Assembly: GCA_009760855.2 (NCBI GenBank)
Contig: WPIO01000130.1
Coordinates: 1 to 64,000 of the forward strand
Origin: Cristatella mucedo
Lineage: Eukaryota > Bryozoa > Phylactolaemata > Cristatellidae
Direction of reading: 5' to 3'
DNA length: 64,000 nucleotides
Made by a program: the position numbers and the translations under genes. Under the pieces are notes generated by a model that saw nothing but the letters and a program-made list of their open reading frames with translations, was not told the DNA's origin and searched no databases. Positions 32,555 to 45,984 of this stretch are shown here, one piece after another; within the stretch, counting starts at the first letter, position 1, and every line of letters starts with the position of its first letter.

Positions 32555-32870
32555 CTCAGGTGCTTACAGCTGGTGCAGAGCTCTGCAGCTAGGCTTGTCT
32601 GTCGTGAGCCGCCCAGTTGCCACATCCCACCACTTCTCGCCGACATGTACTGGCTCCAAATCAGAGTATCGACTTCAAGGTTCTCTTACTCACTTGTAAG
32701 TTTCTTCATTCTCTGGCTCCGTCTGATATATCAGAACTACTCCCAAACCAGCCTAGGCTTCACACCTCTGGCTTTTCTGACTCAAATAGCACAGGTCAGC
32801 CTCGAAATAATCTCAAACAGTGTGGTGACCAAGCCTCCAGTTTTTTAACATCTCTGGTTTAAGTTTTAAT
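32555..32870 (+). mobile_element. LINE family A fragment, RT C-terminus only
   Basis: LQLVQSSAARLVCR-like start at 32,565, SCHIPPLLAD, a damaged HWLP region, then APSDISELLPNQ and N-L-K...GD. Truncated at both ends; no tail. Confidence 0.8.
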
Positions 32871-32879
32871 GATCAGGAA

Positions 32880-33990
32880 CAAGTTATGCAAAAATCAGTG
32901 GTTAAGCGGCATAGAAAACCTTCTCGTGTTGGCGTAGGTCCGTTAGACTTTGGGTCTTGAAGCGAGTGTAAGGCTACGCCTGGTGCTATGTGTGTGTAGC
33001 ACTATTTGGCTGCTGATATTTGCAAAACATATTGACTAATTATACAATTTTTGACGATTCTCATTAGGATGCTAATTTCGCTAAATGCCCTTGAAAAGGT
33101 CTCAAGGAGTGGTCTCTATGAGTCATCTTGGCTGAGGTGGTCAGGCCATTAACTGCTGAAGCCCAATGTAGATTCGTGTATCTCTTAGATGCAGAAAACC
33201 CAATTACTGACATCGCTACCACAGCCAAATGCTCTCTATTATTTTGCTTGTAAGTCGATGAAACACACTGTCAGTCTGGAGCTGTTACTTGCCATGACTT
33301 TGGGTATGGTCAACCAGACGGCCGTTTTTTTTGGTTCATTTCCCTCGATTGCTTTGATGCACCTGCTATGTGATACTACCAAGCGATACTTGGCCAGTAT
33401 TAGCAAACCCAATACTCAAGCTGAATGCGCTCCGATAATTCTGTATAATTTATGTGTGCAATAGAGAATTTCTAAAAAAATGTGAAATTCAGTTATATTA
33501 GAAGTTCTTTGATAAAATCACATTGATCACGCTGCAGAATGTCGTTAAATGACTCATCAGGAAAGACAGTGAACGAAAAACAAGGAAGAGTGTGCAACAA
33601 TCATTGATGAGTATCATTTAACCACGACCATAAGTTCCACTTTTGCTCCGGCAGTTCCCGGCTCATCGCAGGCAGAGCATGAGTTCGCAAGTCTGCAAAC
33701 GCATCCATATGCTGCTAGTAAATATATGTTAATAAATGATGGTGTAATCTGGCTTCGGAACTCTAGCCTGGCATCCTCCAATCGACTCCAGTCTGTGGTA
33801 CACTAAAAATTAAATAAAGAAACTTAGTAGGACCAGCAAGTTATTACGAACCGGTTACAAGCGTATATATTGGATAGATTGCTGCTGCTACATAGAAAGC
33901 CTTGGCTGAGCCATACAGGAAATCTCATTTGACATTTTTACAAGCTTAGCCTTGACTAAGGCCATGCCGAGATACGTTGCATCCGGATTT
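32880..33990. other. No gene recognised; tRNA-like remnant at 33,100-33,185
   Basis: A 91-codon frame (33,189-33,464) shows no motif. At about 33,115 TTGGCTGAGGTGGTCAGG resembles a Leu/Ser tRNA box A, and GATTCGTGTATC 55 bases on resembles box B. No cloverleaf can be drawn by eye, so this is at best a decayed tRNA-SINE head. Confidence 0.3.
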
Positions 33991-34030
33991 AAATGACTCA
34001 GCCGTTAAAAGGTTTATGTTCGACTCCTCC

Positions 34031-34228
34031 ATAAATAAATAAATAATAATAAATAAATCCTAGCTGATTAAACAGCCTCTTTTTGTATAGCGACAGAAGA
34101 GCATTTACGGCTATCACCACCGCTTGCTGTGGCGATAAAGGATCGCCCACTGCAGGAATCGAACCCACGACCTCGGGACCAAGGTCGTGAAAGCAACCAC
34201 CTTACCTAGTGTGCCATCACGGCTCACC
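34031..34228 (-). mobile_element. tRNA-derived SINE, family S2
   Basis: On the - strand: GGTGAGCCGTGATGGCACAC, box A-like CACTAGGTAAGGTGG, then GAGGTCGTGGGTTCGATTCC (box B GGTTCGATTCC), a body with TATCGCCACAGCAAGCGGTG, and an ATTT/ATT repeat tail (34,031-34,057). A second copy is at 53,444-53,626. RNA polymerase III would transcribe such an element from the internal A and B boxes. Confidence 0.85.
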
Positions 34229-34639
34229 GACAGTTTTCGGATTAGTCTACTTGACGTAACTACCGTCGCTACCGTTTCGTGTTGTTTTTAGTTTGAAATA
34301 CAGATAGTCCATGAAAACCTATTTTTGCGGTATCCAAAAAGACTGCGGACCCAAGTAAATCTACAACCGTTGTATTTCAGTCTTGCCAGGGAAATTGGTT
34401 AGCTTGGGTTCACAGAGCTTTTTTCATTTAACAAATAAGCTGATGACACTTATATTAAATGTCACAGGTAAACTTTAGCTTATTCCACGTTCTGTTTTTG
34501 GTACCGGTTTTTAGTCTTTCTACGTCATTCACACCTCAAGTCCATGAGACGACCGACCGCGTCTTCGGCTATTAAAATTGTCAGCTCCAACAGTCTCAGA
34601 ATACTATTTAGGTGTGCCTGTTTTTAAGCTACAATTTAT

Positions 34640-35130
34640 TACTATATGACCACATTAGACCTACAATCATATCTGACTACATTCAGCTAAGTAATTTCGC
34701 ACAAATTTGAGGCTTGCTTGGGTAGTGATACTATAGCCAAACTGATTCATGCATTTGTGAAATCTCGTCTAGACTTATATAGCTTACTGCTTGCAGATAT
34801 TTCTACACTTAAACAAAATGTTTGCAGTTGGCGCAAGATTATACAGCTAGGCTGTCTGGCGTGAAATGGCAGCTGACAAATTATGCATCATTATCGTCTT
34901 CTGGCATGCTTACCTGAAACAGTAATTTGGCTTATATACAATTCTTATTAAGTCTCAAATACCGTCACTTAGAGTGCCATTAACTAACATTAACTACTTT
35001 GGAGACAGTGCTTTTAGTTTGTATGCCCCAAAGCCGGGAAATTGCTACCGACTGAAGTTGCGATATTCCTGATTTGAAGAAAGTCAAAAAGAAGCTGAAA
35101 ACCCTTTTCCCTCTCAGGATTTTATGAGTC
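34640..35130 (+). mobile_element. Diverged LINE family A fragment
   Basis: Family A words are still readable: TTCATGCATTTGTGAAATCTCG, TTACTGCTTGC, TACAGCTAGGCTGTCTGGCGTG and TTTGGAGACAGTGCTTTTAG. It is much more decayed than the other copies, has no open frame left, and lacks the tail. Confidence 0.65.
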
Positions 35131-35736
35131 TCCGTGAGTTGTCATTTGTGTAATTATGCGGGCTCATTCAATACATAATATCACAACTTAGTTCTGTAAT
35201 GGTGCAACGAGCATGTCTTTTCTTTATTGCTGTTATTATCATCAGGTCTTCTCATGAGTGGCTTACAAATCAGCTCTTCTAATTTTTCATCTTTTTGAAT
35301 ACTATGAAAGATTTCCACAGTCTACTGTCAACAGTCTGACCTAGTTCTTTCTCTACATATCTGTTGTATCTCTCCTCTCAAACTTTGAGTTTTAGCCAAA
35401 CTAATTGGTTAACTGACGACCACGTGCTTTGAGTGCATACCCTATGCATGTGTACATACACTATACATTATGCATGTATCTCTTTAAGCGCAGAATTGTT
35501 ATGCAATACGCCGCTCGGTGTTGAAAATCGGTTGTCTTACGACTTTCTCTTACTATTATTGAAGACTAGATCATTAGGCCACGTTCGGTAGCCGAGAAGC
35601 ACTGCACAACGATATTCGTTGCTACTTTATCAGGAAATGTTGCCCAGGCAACTTCATATGGATACTATTAATGTACATAGAACAGAACCAAGATTCAGGG
35701 TAAGAGAAAACGATTTGCATCAACAGACTAACTTAC

Positions 35737-35917
35737 TGTACGCATTGTTCCCGGTGTAAATTAAGACGATGGGCCAGCTTTCTTTGCTCAGAAGCTGCCG
35801 AGCAGACGCCACGAGCCGATTCCATGCACTCAAGACGGGAGCAGGAGAGACTGTACCGTTTGTGGCAGTAGCTGATGGCGTAGTCGCATCCGGTGACTGG
35901 TTCCGGAGGAGGAGGCG
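35737..35917 (-). CDS. Candidate exon of an unrecognised gene
   Basis: On the - strand a strong acceptor (TTTAACCTTTTGCAG) precedes 181 open bases, ending in GCGTACA before a consensus donor GTAAGT. The encoded 60 residues end SKESWPIVLIYTGNNAY. It enters in phase 0 and leaves in phase 1 in this frame. No domain is recognised, and no partner exon was identified with certainty. The overlapping 141-codon + strand frame (35,769-36,194) is the alternative. Confidence 0.3.
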
Positions 35918-36194
35918 CTGCAAAAGGTTAAAAGCCGCCTACAGCCTGTATCGCCGAATGCACGTTTCGCAATGGCTGCTCGGATGGTTTCCCTCGCGTG
36001 CCAAAGTGAGCGTGCAGAGGTGCAGCCTGCTGTCGCCAGAAATGCTATGGCCAGCGTGGTGCATGTCTGCACATCTGGACGATGAGGCATTAGAGGACGA
36101 CGCGAGCGCTTACTTCGCTAAGAGCTCGTTGGGCTCGTTTCTGCGTCTGCCAATCGGTGTCTGGAATCTACTGGAAAACTACGGTAATACGTAA

Positions 36195-36533
36195 TGCCAC
36201 CATGAGAGCGAGCTTTGAGGCTTCCGCAACCGGTAATTTCAATCGAAAGACTCGTCGCCAAAAAAGGGACAAAGCATTCTGAGGCCGATGGGGACACAGT
36301 CCCATTCTCTCTTAGGTATCAATTTTGTCGCAATTTAATGGCACTGCTCATACTTATAGCATCACCATTCACATCTAAGAAAACAAGCAAGTGGCAGAAG
36401 CAATTTTAATAACGACCCTCTTGAAAGGCACGATGGAAAGTAAGTGAAATCGGTTCCATAGTTGCACTAGAAGTTCTAATACTCGTAATCATAAGAAGTG
36501 GCGGAGCCAAGGGGTGGTCAGCCACCCATTTAG
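36195..36533. other. No gene recognised
   Basis: Short frames only; it leads into the GA repeat. Confidence 0.5.
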
Positions 36534-36565
36534 CTGAGAGAGATAGAGAGAGGGAGAGAGAGAGG

Positions 36566-36597
<32 letters not shown>

Positions 36598-36604
36598 GGG
36601 AGAG

Positions 36605-36700
<96 letters not shown>

Positions 36701-36711
36701 TTGTTAGAGAG

Positions 36712-36753
<42 letters not shown>

Positions 36754-36758
36754 CAGAC

Positions 36759-36791
<33 letters not shown>

Positions 36792-36800
36792 GGGAGAGAA
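36534..36800. repeat. (GA)n microsatellite, about 267 bp
   Basis: A purine-only strand except for a short interruption near 36,699-36,712 (GTTTGTTAGAGAGGCG). Leu-Ser repeat frames on the - strand (up to 200 codons) are artefacts. Confidence 0.95.
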
Positions 36801-37255
36801 GCATAAGTGGCGTAGGAGCCAGTGAGCAGGGGGGGCGATTCCCTCCCCCCCCACGGACAGAGGAAAGTATCTGTATCCTTGGGCAAATTTTCCCATGCCC
36901 AAGTGGCACGAGCGTTGTACCTTGTCCCAATCTGAAAATCCTGAGCTTGCCCCGAACATGATTATCTTGGCGTTTTCCGTGGGCAAGACCTGGTCCCTAT
37001 CCCATTGTTGATCAGGGGACCGAGCTGAGGCTGGGAAACAATTACATTCAGTGAAAGGCGATACAGCATATATTGCAATGACCGTAAACAAATGACGAAA
37101 TTATGCACTGCTTTCACACGAGTGTACATGTATGTCGAACATGTATTATTGATAGAATCCTCGCTCCGATCCTGATCCTTGGACATTTATATGACGCCTT
37201 GAAGGTACTAATTCTCTGTATGCTATAGTCATTTTAAATATGCTGGAAAGAAGAA

Positions 37256-37375
37256 TTAATGGTCAATGATAGAAAGCAGAGTGCCAGCATCCGCAAACAG
37301 TGCCTGTTTAGCTTTCACTCCCCAGTTGCTGAAGGGGGGCTGTATAGCTGCCACCACGAACGACAATTCTTCAAT
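37256..37375 (-). CDS. Candidate terminal exon, unrecognised gene
   Basis: After a very strong acceptor (GGTTTTTTTCACTCTTCTGCAG) on the - strand, 39 codons and a TAA follow: IEELSFVVAAIQPPFSNWGV..., ending LLSIIDH. The composition is protein-like. It enters in phase 0, which does not match the phase 2 exit of the next candidate upstream. An exon is therefore missing or one boundary is wrong. Confidence 0.35.
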   Translation of the reverse strand: MEELSFVVAAIQPPFSNWGVKAKQALFADAGTLLSIIDH

Positions 37376-37462
37376 CTGCAGAAGAGTGAAAAAAACCTGC
37401 CGCATTTAGCTGCTGCTAGTGGTCCCCAGCTTCATCTTGGAGCTATAAAATGGTAATCTCAC

Positions 37463-37551
37463 GATCCATCTGCAAGCCTGCCACAATACTCGGTAAAAGT
37501 GGCGATAGTAGCAAGGACTCTTTTGAGATTGAACTCTTCATAGGCCATCAC
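37463..37551 (-). CDS. Candidate internal exon, unrecognised gene
   Basis: Acceptor TTACCTGTTTGTCTCTAG; 89 bases encode VMAYEEFNLKRVLATIATFT and on to GRLADG; donor GGATC|GTGAGA. Phase 0 in and phase 2 out. It reads like a helical cytosolic protein. The family is not recognised. Confidence 0.35.
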
Positions 37552-38396
37552 CTAGAGACAAACAGGTAATAAGTGAAGGCGTATCTATGAGGTTAGGCAC
37601 GTATATCTGTGTTCATCGCGAGAGTTTGTTTTCAGTAATCTCCAAGGATTTGAAAGCAGCGCCCTTTATCTCTACCAAATTGAAAGAATTGAAGAGATAG
37701 CTTTCGGAGAGGCTACAATATGTCTCTACAAAATTGACATGCATAAAGCCTCATAGGTGCACCATTATCCACTTGGCATATGAATCAGCTGACTCTTTCT
37801 GCTATCTTCTTCAAACGTCTTAAACTGATGCAGGAAGCTTTACATCATACTCTGCCTTCTCAACGTGGCGACTGCCACTAAATGTTTGCATTCTTGACTA
37901 TGCAGCAATCCACGCACTTCATGGATCTGATGTTTGCTAGGCGCGAAATGTAATCACAAGGGCCGCTCACCTTTGTTACACGCGTCAACGAAAATGAGTT
38001 TTGAGGACATCAGGAGTGCTACAATGAGGGCCATTCTCGTAGCTGCCGACGTGGCCGAGCTGATTGAGCACATCAGCTATGCTGGTCCTGCGGAGCGAAT
38101 GTGAATGCGAGCGAAGAAAAAATGGCTCCAGCTTTTTATGCAGGCGCCATTGGTGAGGCATCGTAGAATTTAGCAATCGGGTATTGGGTAGATCAGGGGA
38201 AAGCCCAGCAATTCTGAATCACTTTACATTGGCACGGTGCCGGGAAAGGGAATTCCCGATCTACTCCGGTGCTTGCATCACGTCAGAATCGTTCTCCCTG
38301 CTCCTGCTACTTATTGGTAGGTAAGCAGATGGAGGTCACGTGTCCATTCTCGTATGTAGTTTTTGATCATATCGAGTGTCGTGTGTAACAGAATTT

Positions 38397-38625
38397 AGCG
38401 GGTCCACGTGATTTTTCCTTTGTATACTTATGCATACTGACACTGCCCATGCTGCCACTAATCATATTTGCATGCTGGCCGGGTGCGTGTCACCTCTAAT
38501 CGTGCTATGCTTGTTGTCATTGAGAGTGCAAACACATTCGATCGTTCTTCCTTTGCAGGAAATGCAAAGTGCCTCGAGGGCACCATTACAAATGTGTTAT
38601 TATTGTTATTATTATCATTACCCTT
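38397..38625 (+). mobile_element. LINE family A 3' UTR and tail
   Basis: It begins at TTTAGCGGGTCCACGTGATT (family A: TTTAGTGGGTCCCTGTGATT), then the TGCATACTGACACTGCCCATG segment and a shortened tail ending in a TTATT repeat. No RT is left. Confidence 0.85.
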
Positions 38626-38851
38626 GGTGATACAATGGCTACCCTTGCTCTTTCTTTTGCCAGTGATATTGTAACTAGCGCATTCAATTGATTAGCGATA
38701 GGAGCCGAGTAGTAAAGCTACTCTGGTTCTCTCATCTTTGTTCAATCTGAATACAAGAATGGACGGCATGACTTTTAAATCTGAAGAACGTTTGTCAGCT
38801 TTACGCAAGCCCCGACGCCTGCAAAAGCCATCCTAGTACCTTGGGCCGTAC

Positions 38852-38958
38852 CGTAAGCTTTGGCCAGATTTCCAGTAGCAGCTTTTGCATCACTGATTTG
38901 TTATCGCAAAAGCCCGCTCCGCCATTTCGAATACATTCACCCAAAGCCTTCGTCACCC
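38852..38958 (-). CDS. Candidate internal exon, unrecognised gene
   Basis: Acceptor CCTCCGTTTCTTTCCAG; 107 bases encode VTKALGECIRNGGAGFCDNK and on to LLLEIWPKLT; donor ACG|GTACGG. Phase 1 in and phase 0 out, which fits the 37,463-37,551 exon next on this strand. A second donor (AAG|GTACTA) lies 9 bases further. The family is not recognised. Confidence 0.35.
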
Positions 38959-39099
38959 CTGGAAAGAAACGGAGGTTTAGACGCTGAATCACCCGGCCAT
39001 GTGAGTGCACACATGCGCACAGCGTCCTTAGTAGGCCTTGAGTGTTTGCGAACAGAGAAGGGACTTCCCCGACCCCTGGGCTATTTGTCATCACAGGCT

Positions 39100-39365
39100 G
39101 GTGTGGAATCGACTGCCGAGGTTACCCACTAGCTGCACTGAACTCACTGAAACAGAGCTCTTGAGCAATCGAAGTCATTATCGCGAATCAGCTGACGTGA
39201 TTTTTATCAAGCATTTTTATGCACATGAATCCTGCATAGTAAATGTAATTTTGATGAGATCGATTTGTATATCACAAATCGATGTAGCCAGCTCTTAGAG
39301 ACAATGCAGTGGGTAAGTGCAGGCGGCGATGGTCACAGTTACACGGATGCAGAGCTACATTGCAC
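39100..39365. other. No gene recognised
   Basis: Only short frames; no transposon words found. Confidence 0.45.
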
Positions 39366-39367
39366 TG

Positions 39368-39455
39368 GTTTTGCCCAGTAGTTAAGATGCTTGCCTCGAC
39401 AGAGGTCAAGGTTAATGTATTTTATGACCAAGGTCATGAGCTCGAGCAGTTCCCA
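39368..39455 (+). mobile_element. tRNA-derived SINE head, family S3
   Basis: TTTTGCCCAGTAGTTAAGATGC fits a pol III box A. GACCAAGGTCATGAGCTCGAGC, with a box B-like end, lies 60 bases further. The GACCAAGGTC word is shared with S1 and S2. The following 60 bases (to about 39,520) may be its body. Only one copy is in the window. Confidence 0.5.
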
Positions 39456-39916
39456 ATCTGCTTGAAACAGACTGGGACTTGCTGTTGTGAACCAATTGAG
39501 TCACTTCTTGCCAATTGATCCAAGTGACATTCACACACCCACTGAAATAGCTGGATATTTTCTAAGAATAACAGTATCAGCACCCATATGCACAATTTTT
39601 AGCAGTCGTCTTGAGAGCAGCCTTGAGTGGTGAATGACATACTTTCAGGTCAAAGGATGAGTAAAAGATAGTTAATAAGAAGCTAGCTTTACAGCAGCAT
39701 GCATTGTATGCATTCACAGTCCTCTTCTGCAAACCATATCAGGATATGTACTTGTGGAGCTAAGATTTACACGTATTGTGCAAGCCATGCCTGCTATGAC
39801 AAAGGCGGTGGAAATCGCGTCTTTTATTCGGCACGTGAGCGGTGGTTGTACGTAAGCGGACAGTTTGCAAGCACGTCTCTCAGTCGACGCCATTCCTGCC
39901 ATTTCTATTCAACATA

Positions 39917-39960
39917 AAATAGTGATAATGCACCCTCAGAGAACTTAAACTTTTTCTAGG
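39917..39960 (-). mobile_element. LINE family A tail fragment
   Basis: CACCCTCAGAGAACTTAAAC and TTTTTCTAGGG on the + strand are the reverse complement of the family A tail. Only about 44 bases are left. Confidence 0.6.
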
Positions 39961-40384
39961 GACACGTGAACATAAAAGCAGGGTGTCGTTGTAGTAGTTC
40001 AAAACTAATGTCGTTCGAAGGCGTCTCTGGATAAGTTTTAATTAGCTGAACCACGTTTGGCCACCTTTGCCGATGACACTGGCAAAGTCATAATAAGTCA
40101 CACTAGTTTGTTTAGTAAATCGTGTAAAATCTCGTCGTTACTTGAAATGCCAGGTTGTTAAACTTTGTATTCATTGAACACTTCAGAATCGGCGTGGAAA
40201 ATAAATACGTGTATTGATTGGCCAAAATTATCTCTGGGCTGTTTCATTTGGAATACGCTTTTAGCAGTTTGTGAAAAGCTGCACGCCTATAGGTTTCCGA
40301 CTTTATTAAGGTAAAAATTTCGACGCATATTAAATATTTCAAATTAATTATATTTTAACTACTCGTTTTATAGTTTTTCTCTTG
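39961..40384. other. No gene recognised
   Basis: AT-rich, without frames over 60 codons. Confidence 0.5.
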
Positions 40385-41290
40385 GAAAGGCTAACGCTCA
40401 AAATCGTCTCTGCCAGCATCTCACGTTGAATCTACACGAAATCTAGGTATCGTGTTCTAAAGTGACCTTTCATTAGACGGCCACGTCAGATTCACAGTCA
40501 AGTGCCTACTTTCAGCTACAAAACATGTAGACACTAGTACACTTGTTTAGGAAGGGATACAACGTCTAAGTTAGTCAATGCACTTTTGACATCCCGTCTG
40601 GACTTCTGTAAGTCGTGAGATCTTGCTGGTCTACTGGCCTGTGCACTCTGGCACTCACAGCTGGTGCAAAACTCTGCAACTAGGCTTGTCTGTCGGAAAA
40701 GTCGCAGTTGCCACATCACCTATATTCTCTCTGAGCTGCAGTGGCTCCCAGTCAAGCAACGCGGCGACTTCAATGTTTTGTTACTCACTTTCAGGTTCCT
40801 TCATTATTTGGCTCCAGCCTATCTAGCAGATCTACTCTCCCACTAGACTAAGCATCGCACCACTCGCTTTTCGGACGCTAACTGTTTACTTATACCTCGT
40901 CCAAATCTCAAATCCTTTGGAGACCGTGCGTTTAAATCGTATGCTCCCAAAGCCCTTAACTCAATCAGGACTTGCGTCACGGCATCTTCTGACTTGTCCG
41001 CATTTAAAAAGAAACTAAAAGACGGATCTATTTACCACAGCATTTAGTGGGTCCTTGTGATTTGTCCTCTATGTGCTTATGCGTGCTGACACTGTGCATG
41101 CTGCCACTAACCATACTAGCATGCCGAACCTGTGCATTTCGCCCATAACCAAGTTAGTCTATATGTTTATTGAGCATGCTACTACTTACCATTCGATCGT
41201 GCTCCCTTTGCAGCAAATGTAAAGTGCCTAGAAAGAGATTGAGTTCTCTGAAGGCGCTATATCAAATGCATTTCTGTTATTGTTATTCTC
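40385..41290 (+). mobile_element. LINE family A copy
   Basis: It covers the RT thumb to the tail, with frames 40,623-40,826 and 40,664-40,846 (QNSATRLVCRKSRSCHITYI, LQWLPVKQRGDFNVLLLTF). The tail is AAAGTGCCTAGAAAGAGATTGA and ATCAAATGC with a degraded TTATTG repeat. Many stops. Confidence 0.9.
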
Positions 41291-43984
41291 TCATACCCAC
41301 GATGCTACGTGTTTCTTGAAGTGCATGCAGGCAAATATAGCATAACCTTTTCTGCTGCGACGAAATAACGTATGGATAAGGTATTGGCGCTCCGGCTATC
41401 GATTACTGTTCGATCGCTCTCAAACAGAGCCTTGACCTGAACGTACCAGTGCAGGATGATTTATCGAGACGCTGGCTCCTCCGCTGTCGATGTTTCTTTT
41501 GCAACGGCTAGCACTCGTCCGGGTACATTAGCACATTAGTTCAGAAGCCACCACAGAGCAGTCTTAAAATTTGGCGTCGCAGAAGTGCTGCATCAGTGCC
41601 GTGGACAATTACCTTGCATCTCGTGTAGTTTCCTTGCCTGTGCCTGCTTTGGGGAGAAATCTGCTAACGCTTGCCTTTTAAAGTCAAAAGTTATCAGAAA
41701 GTCTGGCACTGTTCAAATAGTTGAGTGCCTTTGACCTGAATTGGCTGCTTGCTCTGTAGAAGGTGGACATTTTGGAAATTCTCCTACTAAAGATCGGCCG
41801 ACGAAAGAAAAGTGCTTCATTCAACGTGGGAGAATTGCAGAGGAACGCTGTGTAGGATTCGCTTGGATTGTGTGAAAGTGCCGACTCCCAAAATCTCAGA
41901 GGATGACATTCAGAGCCATTGAGCATCCGACAGAATTGTCGCCTACGCCTATTGAGAGCATCGCCACTATTGGTGCAGATGCGAACTATATAAGAGAGAG
42001 GTTGGCAGCGGTGTTTTCGGCGTCGTAGCCGGCAGTCGGGTTCAAAGAGCATTTCTGAAATTAATAAAAAGAGAAAAGGAAAAGTTTGAGAGGGCTAGCA
42101 ACTGCAGCAGGAATGAACTGATTAAGGTCAATCTAGAATGTCTCCGAGGATGTAAGATGACCAATGCAGCACTGGTGTGGGCACTTGGTTGAGCTCTATG
42201 AGCTGAATTCGGAGACCCTAATTCACCTCATTAAGCTCAACGCCTCTTGAGAAATCTGAGCTTGCACACTTTTATGCGGACAGCTCGGTGGAAGCTGTAG
42301 TATTCCTTCTGCACTGGCGGCGGCAGTTTTAGTGGAGTCTCACGGAGATGCAGCTCGGACGTGAGCGGTAAGCGAGACTCAATCTTTATTTCTCTAACGT
42401 ATACATACATGAGAGCTCAATGAATCACAGGATACGCCAAGAAATATAGCTAGAATTATTGGCCTGACGATAGCGCTGCTTCAATGGCATTACAACAGCG
42501 GAATGCATCAGGCGCTCACAAAAAGCTTCGGGCGACATGCAAAACGGAATTGGGACCTCAGCCTATTCTCTGAAGATGCGATGCACGCAGGATGGCTTTT
42601 GGTGCGCCTGAGTGGCAGAGCCTGGACTATTGTGACTCGCTTCGAGTCAGTAGCTGCGTTCCAGCTGCCGAGGCAATGGTGTTGCTGCTCTGGCGGCGAA
42701 GCTCTGACGCTGCAGAGTACGCAGAGTACAGTGCCTACCTTACTCTGCCGTCGTGCCGCTCGCTCGCAATAGCTCCACGGCGAGACGCGTGACAGCTGAC
42801 AGCCTTCGCTGCCAGCGTGTGAAAGAACGATATCTTTATGCCTTAATGTCCAGTCTGGCGACACCAGTATGATCGAGACCCACAGCTTATGATTACAAAC
42901 GGACTGTATGTCCATCTCGCCAGCGGAGTTTCCAAGTTTTCATTGACTTTATAAACACCTTGTCGTCGATGACTGGCAAAATTTCTGAGCACCTCGTGCG
43001 ACAATTCTGCTGCAAAATGAGCTACGACACTCTTTCTGGAGGCAGGATCGAACACTTTACTGCTTACATTTGTAGCTCCTTGGATGGCCACGAGTTCCGG
43101 TGAAAGCATCATGGCCACTGTCGGCGATCAGGCTCCGAAGCCTCACGCCGACAGTGGAATGTTCGGCAGTCTCTTTGGCGCCACCCAAAAAAGTTGCAGA
43201 TGCCCTTCGAAAGAATTCGATACGTGCCAAGTGCAGAATGCCCGGACCCGACTTGTGCGGTGACGCGAAAGAGCCTCGCCCGGTTCAGAGGTCACGCAGG
43301 GTCTTCAGTTTCACTGCTCAGCAGGCCTCGCCAGACTTGTCTGAGAATTCAAGCTTTTCAGTGGCTGTGAGCTCATGCGTGTTTCCTAGTTTAAAATAAC
43401 CGCAACTTCAGTAGGAGTCCCGCGCACGCAGAAGGAGAGCCTTTGTCAGCAGCCGCGATAGCTAGAGCGACTGTAAGCGCCGTTGAGATTATTTTCTTGG
43501 GACGAAAAGTAAGAGTAAATCTGGCTGGAGGCCTTGACTTAGACCCCGTTCACCTAAGCTAGACGTAGACGGTCAAGGCGCGCTGGGAACTAGTTATGGT
43601 AAACATCTTCTGTACGCTATTCTTACGAGGATCGTGATCCAAAATGGGTCTGGACAAAACCCCGTTGCGGTTTGCGCTTTGCTGCGTACGGTGCCGGTGG
43701 CTGTTGTAGTTCGAATACGAGCCCGGTGGAGCAGGCCATAACAAAACACATGACAGAACGAAAATCCGGCGCAAATCTGCATCATGTCAGCGAAGGCCTG
43801 TTAGGCGTATCTCAAATGGGCTCTCACTCTCATGCCGGCGTGGTATCGGCAACTACCTTAGCACACCCACCTCGGCCCTAATTACATTACCTATATCAAT
43901 GGACCCAGCAATAAATACATATCGAAAGGCCAGGCCATAGAAAGACATCGAAGGATAAGTCGTACACCTCATCGAAGTCATAGC
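41291..43984. other. No gene recognised
   Basis: Frames of 122 codons (41,684-42,052 on the - strand) and 135 codons (42,508-42,915 on the - strand) lack motifs. Part of 42,500-43,400 has a Cys-rich, gag-like feel on the + strand, but no motif is firm. The only transposon piece I can support is the LTR fragment at 42,302-42,400. Confidence 0.4.
42302..42400 (-). repeat. LTR R-U5-like fragment
   Basis: On the - strand: AATAAAGATTGAGTCTCGCT, CCGCTCACG, CTCCGTGAGACTCCACT and CTGCCGCCGCCAG. This is the same order as 30,831-30,931, so it is a second copy of that LTR family in opposite orientation. Confidence 0.6.
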
Positions 43985-44095
43985 CAGCAGACTTCATCCG
44001 CGACCAAGGTCTGGCCGATGTCGTGGGCTCCAGCGCCGTGGCATATTTGAGGCGCCTGAATAGATGTTAAATTCTTTTAGGGTACTATAAACATG
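43985..44095 (+). mobile_element. tRNA-derived SINE, family S1 (damaged)
   Basis: CGACCAAGGTCTGGCCGATG and TCGTGGGCTCCAGCGCC (box B region), GGCATATTTGAGGCGCCTGA, then ATAGATGTTAAATTC and a CTATA end leading into a TA repeat. It matches 45,308-45,435 but lacks a good box A. Confidence 0.7.
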
Positions 44096-44926
<831 letters not shown>

Positions 44927-45290
44927 GATAATAATTTTGATAGTAGTGCAATTCCGTAGCGCAGTCAGAGAACTGGAACTATATCTCTTTCTACGCACTT
45001 TACATATGCTGTAAGGAATGCATGTCGACACGGTGTGTGTAAAAGTGGATGTGGTTATCACGCATAAGCGCACAAAGGACGTTTAAGATAAACCCAGCAA
45101 AGCGCTGCAAGAACCGTGTGCGTCTTCAGTTTCTGTTTAAATTGCATCGAGTAAGTCAGTAGAAGTGTTGATAAAGAGGTGACTTGAGTTGGAACTAAAC
45201 TAAGAAATAATCGACTAGAGTCGGAAGAGTGAGTGGATTGGATGCCAGACCTAATTAGGAAGTAGTACGGATAGGTGGATAGCTGGAGCA
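44927..45290 (-). mobile_element. LINE family A, diverged 3' part
   Basis: On the - strand: the end of RT (QFKQKLKTHTVLAALCW, cf. FKRNLKTYLFRTAF), the TGCTTATGCGTGATAACC segment and a diverged AGAAAGAGATATAG tail, with an ATT-like end at 44,927. More decayed than most copies. Confidence 0.7.
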
Positions 45291-45307
45291 ACAGAATGAA
45301 GAAACCT

Positions 45308-45984
<677 letters not shown>

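Noticed and set aside
33115-33185. tRNA-Leu/Ser-like gene
   Set aside because: Only box A and a weak box B match; no acceptor stem or cloverleaf can be formed by eye.
35769-36194. 141-codon + strand ORF
   Set aside because: No motif; the minus strand of the same stretch has better exon signals.
36406-37091. 174- and 200-codon Leu-Ser ORFs
   Set aside because: They are translations of the (GA)n tract.
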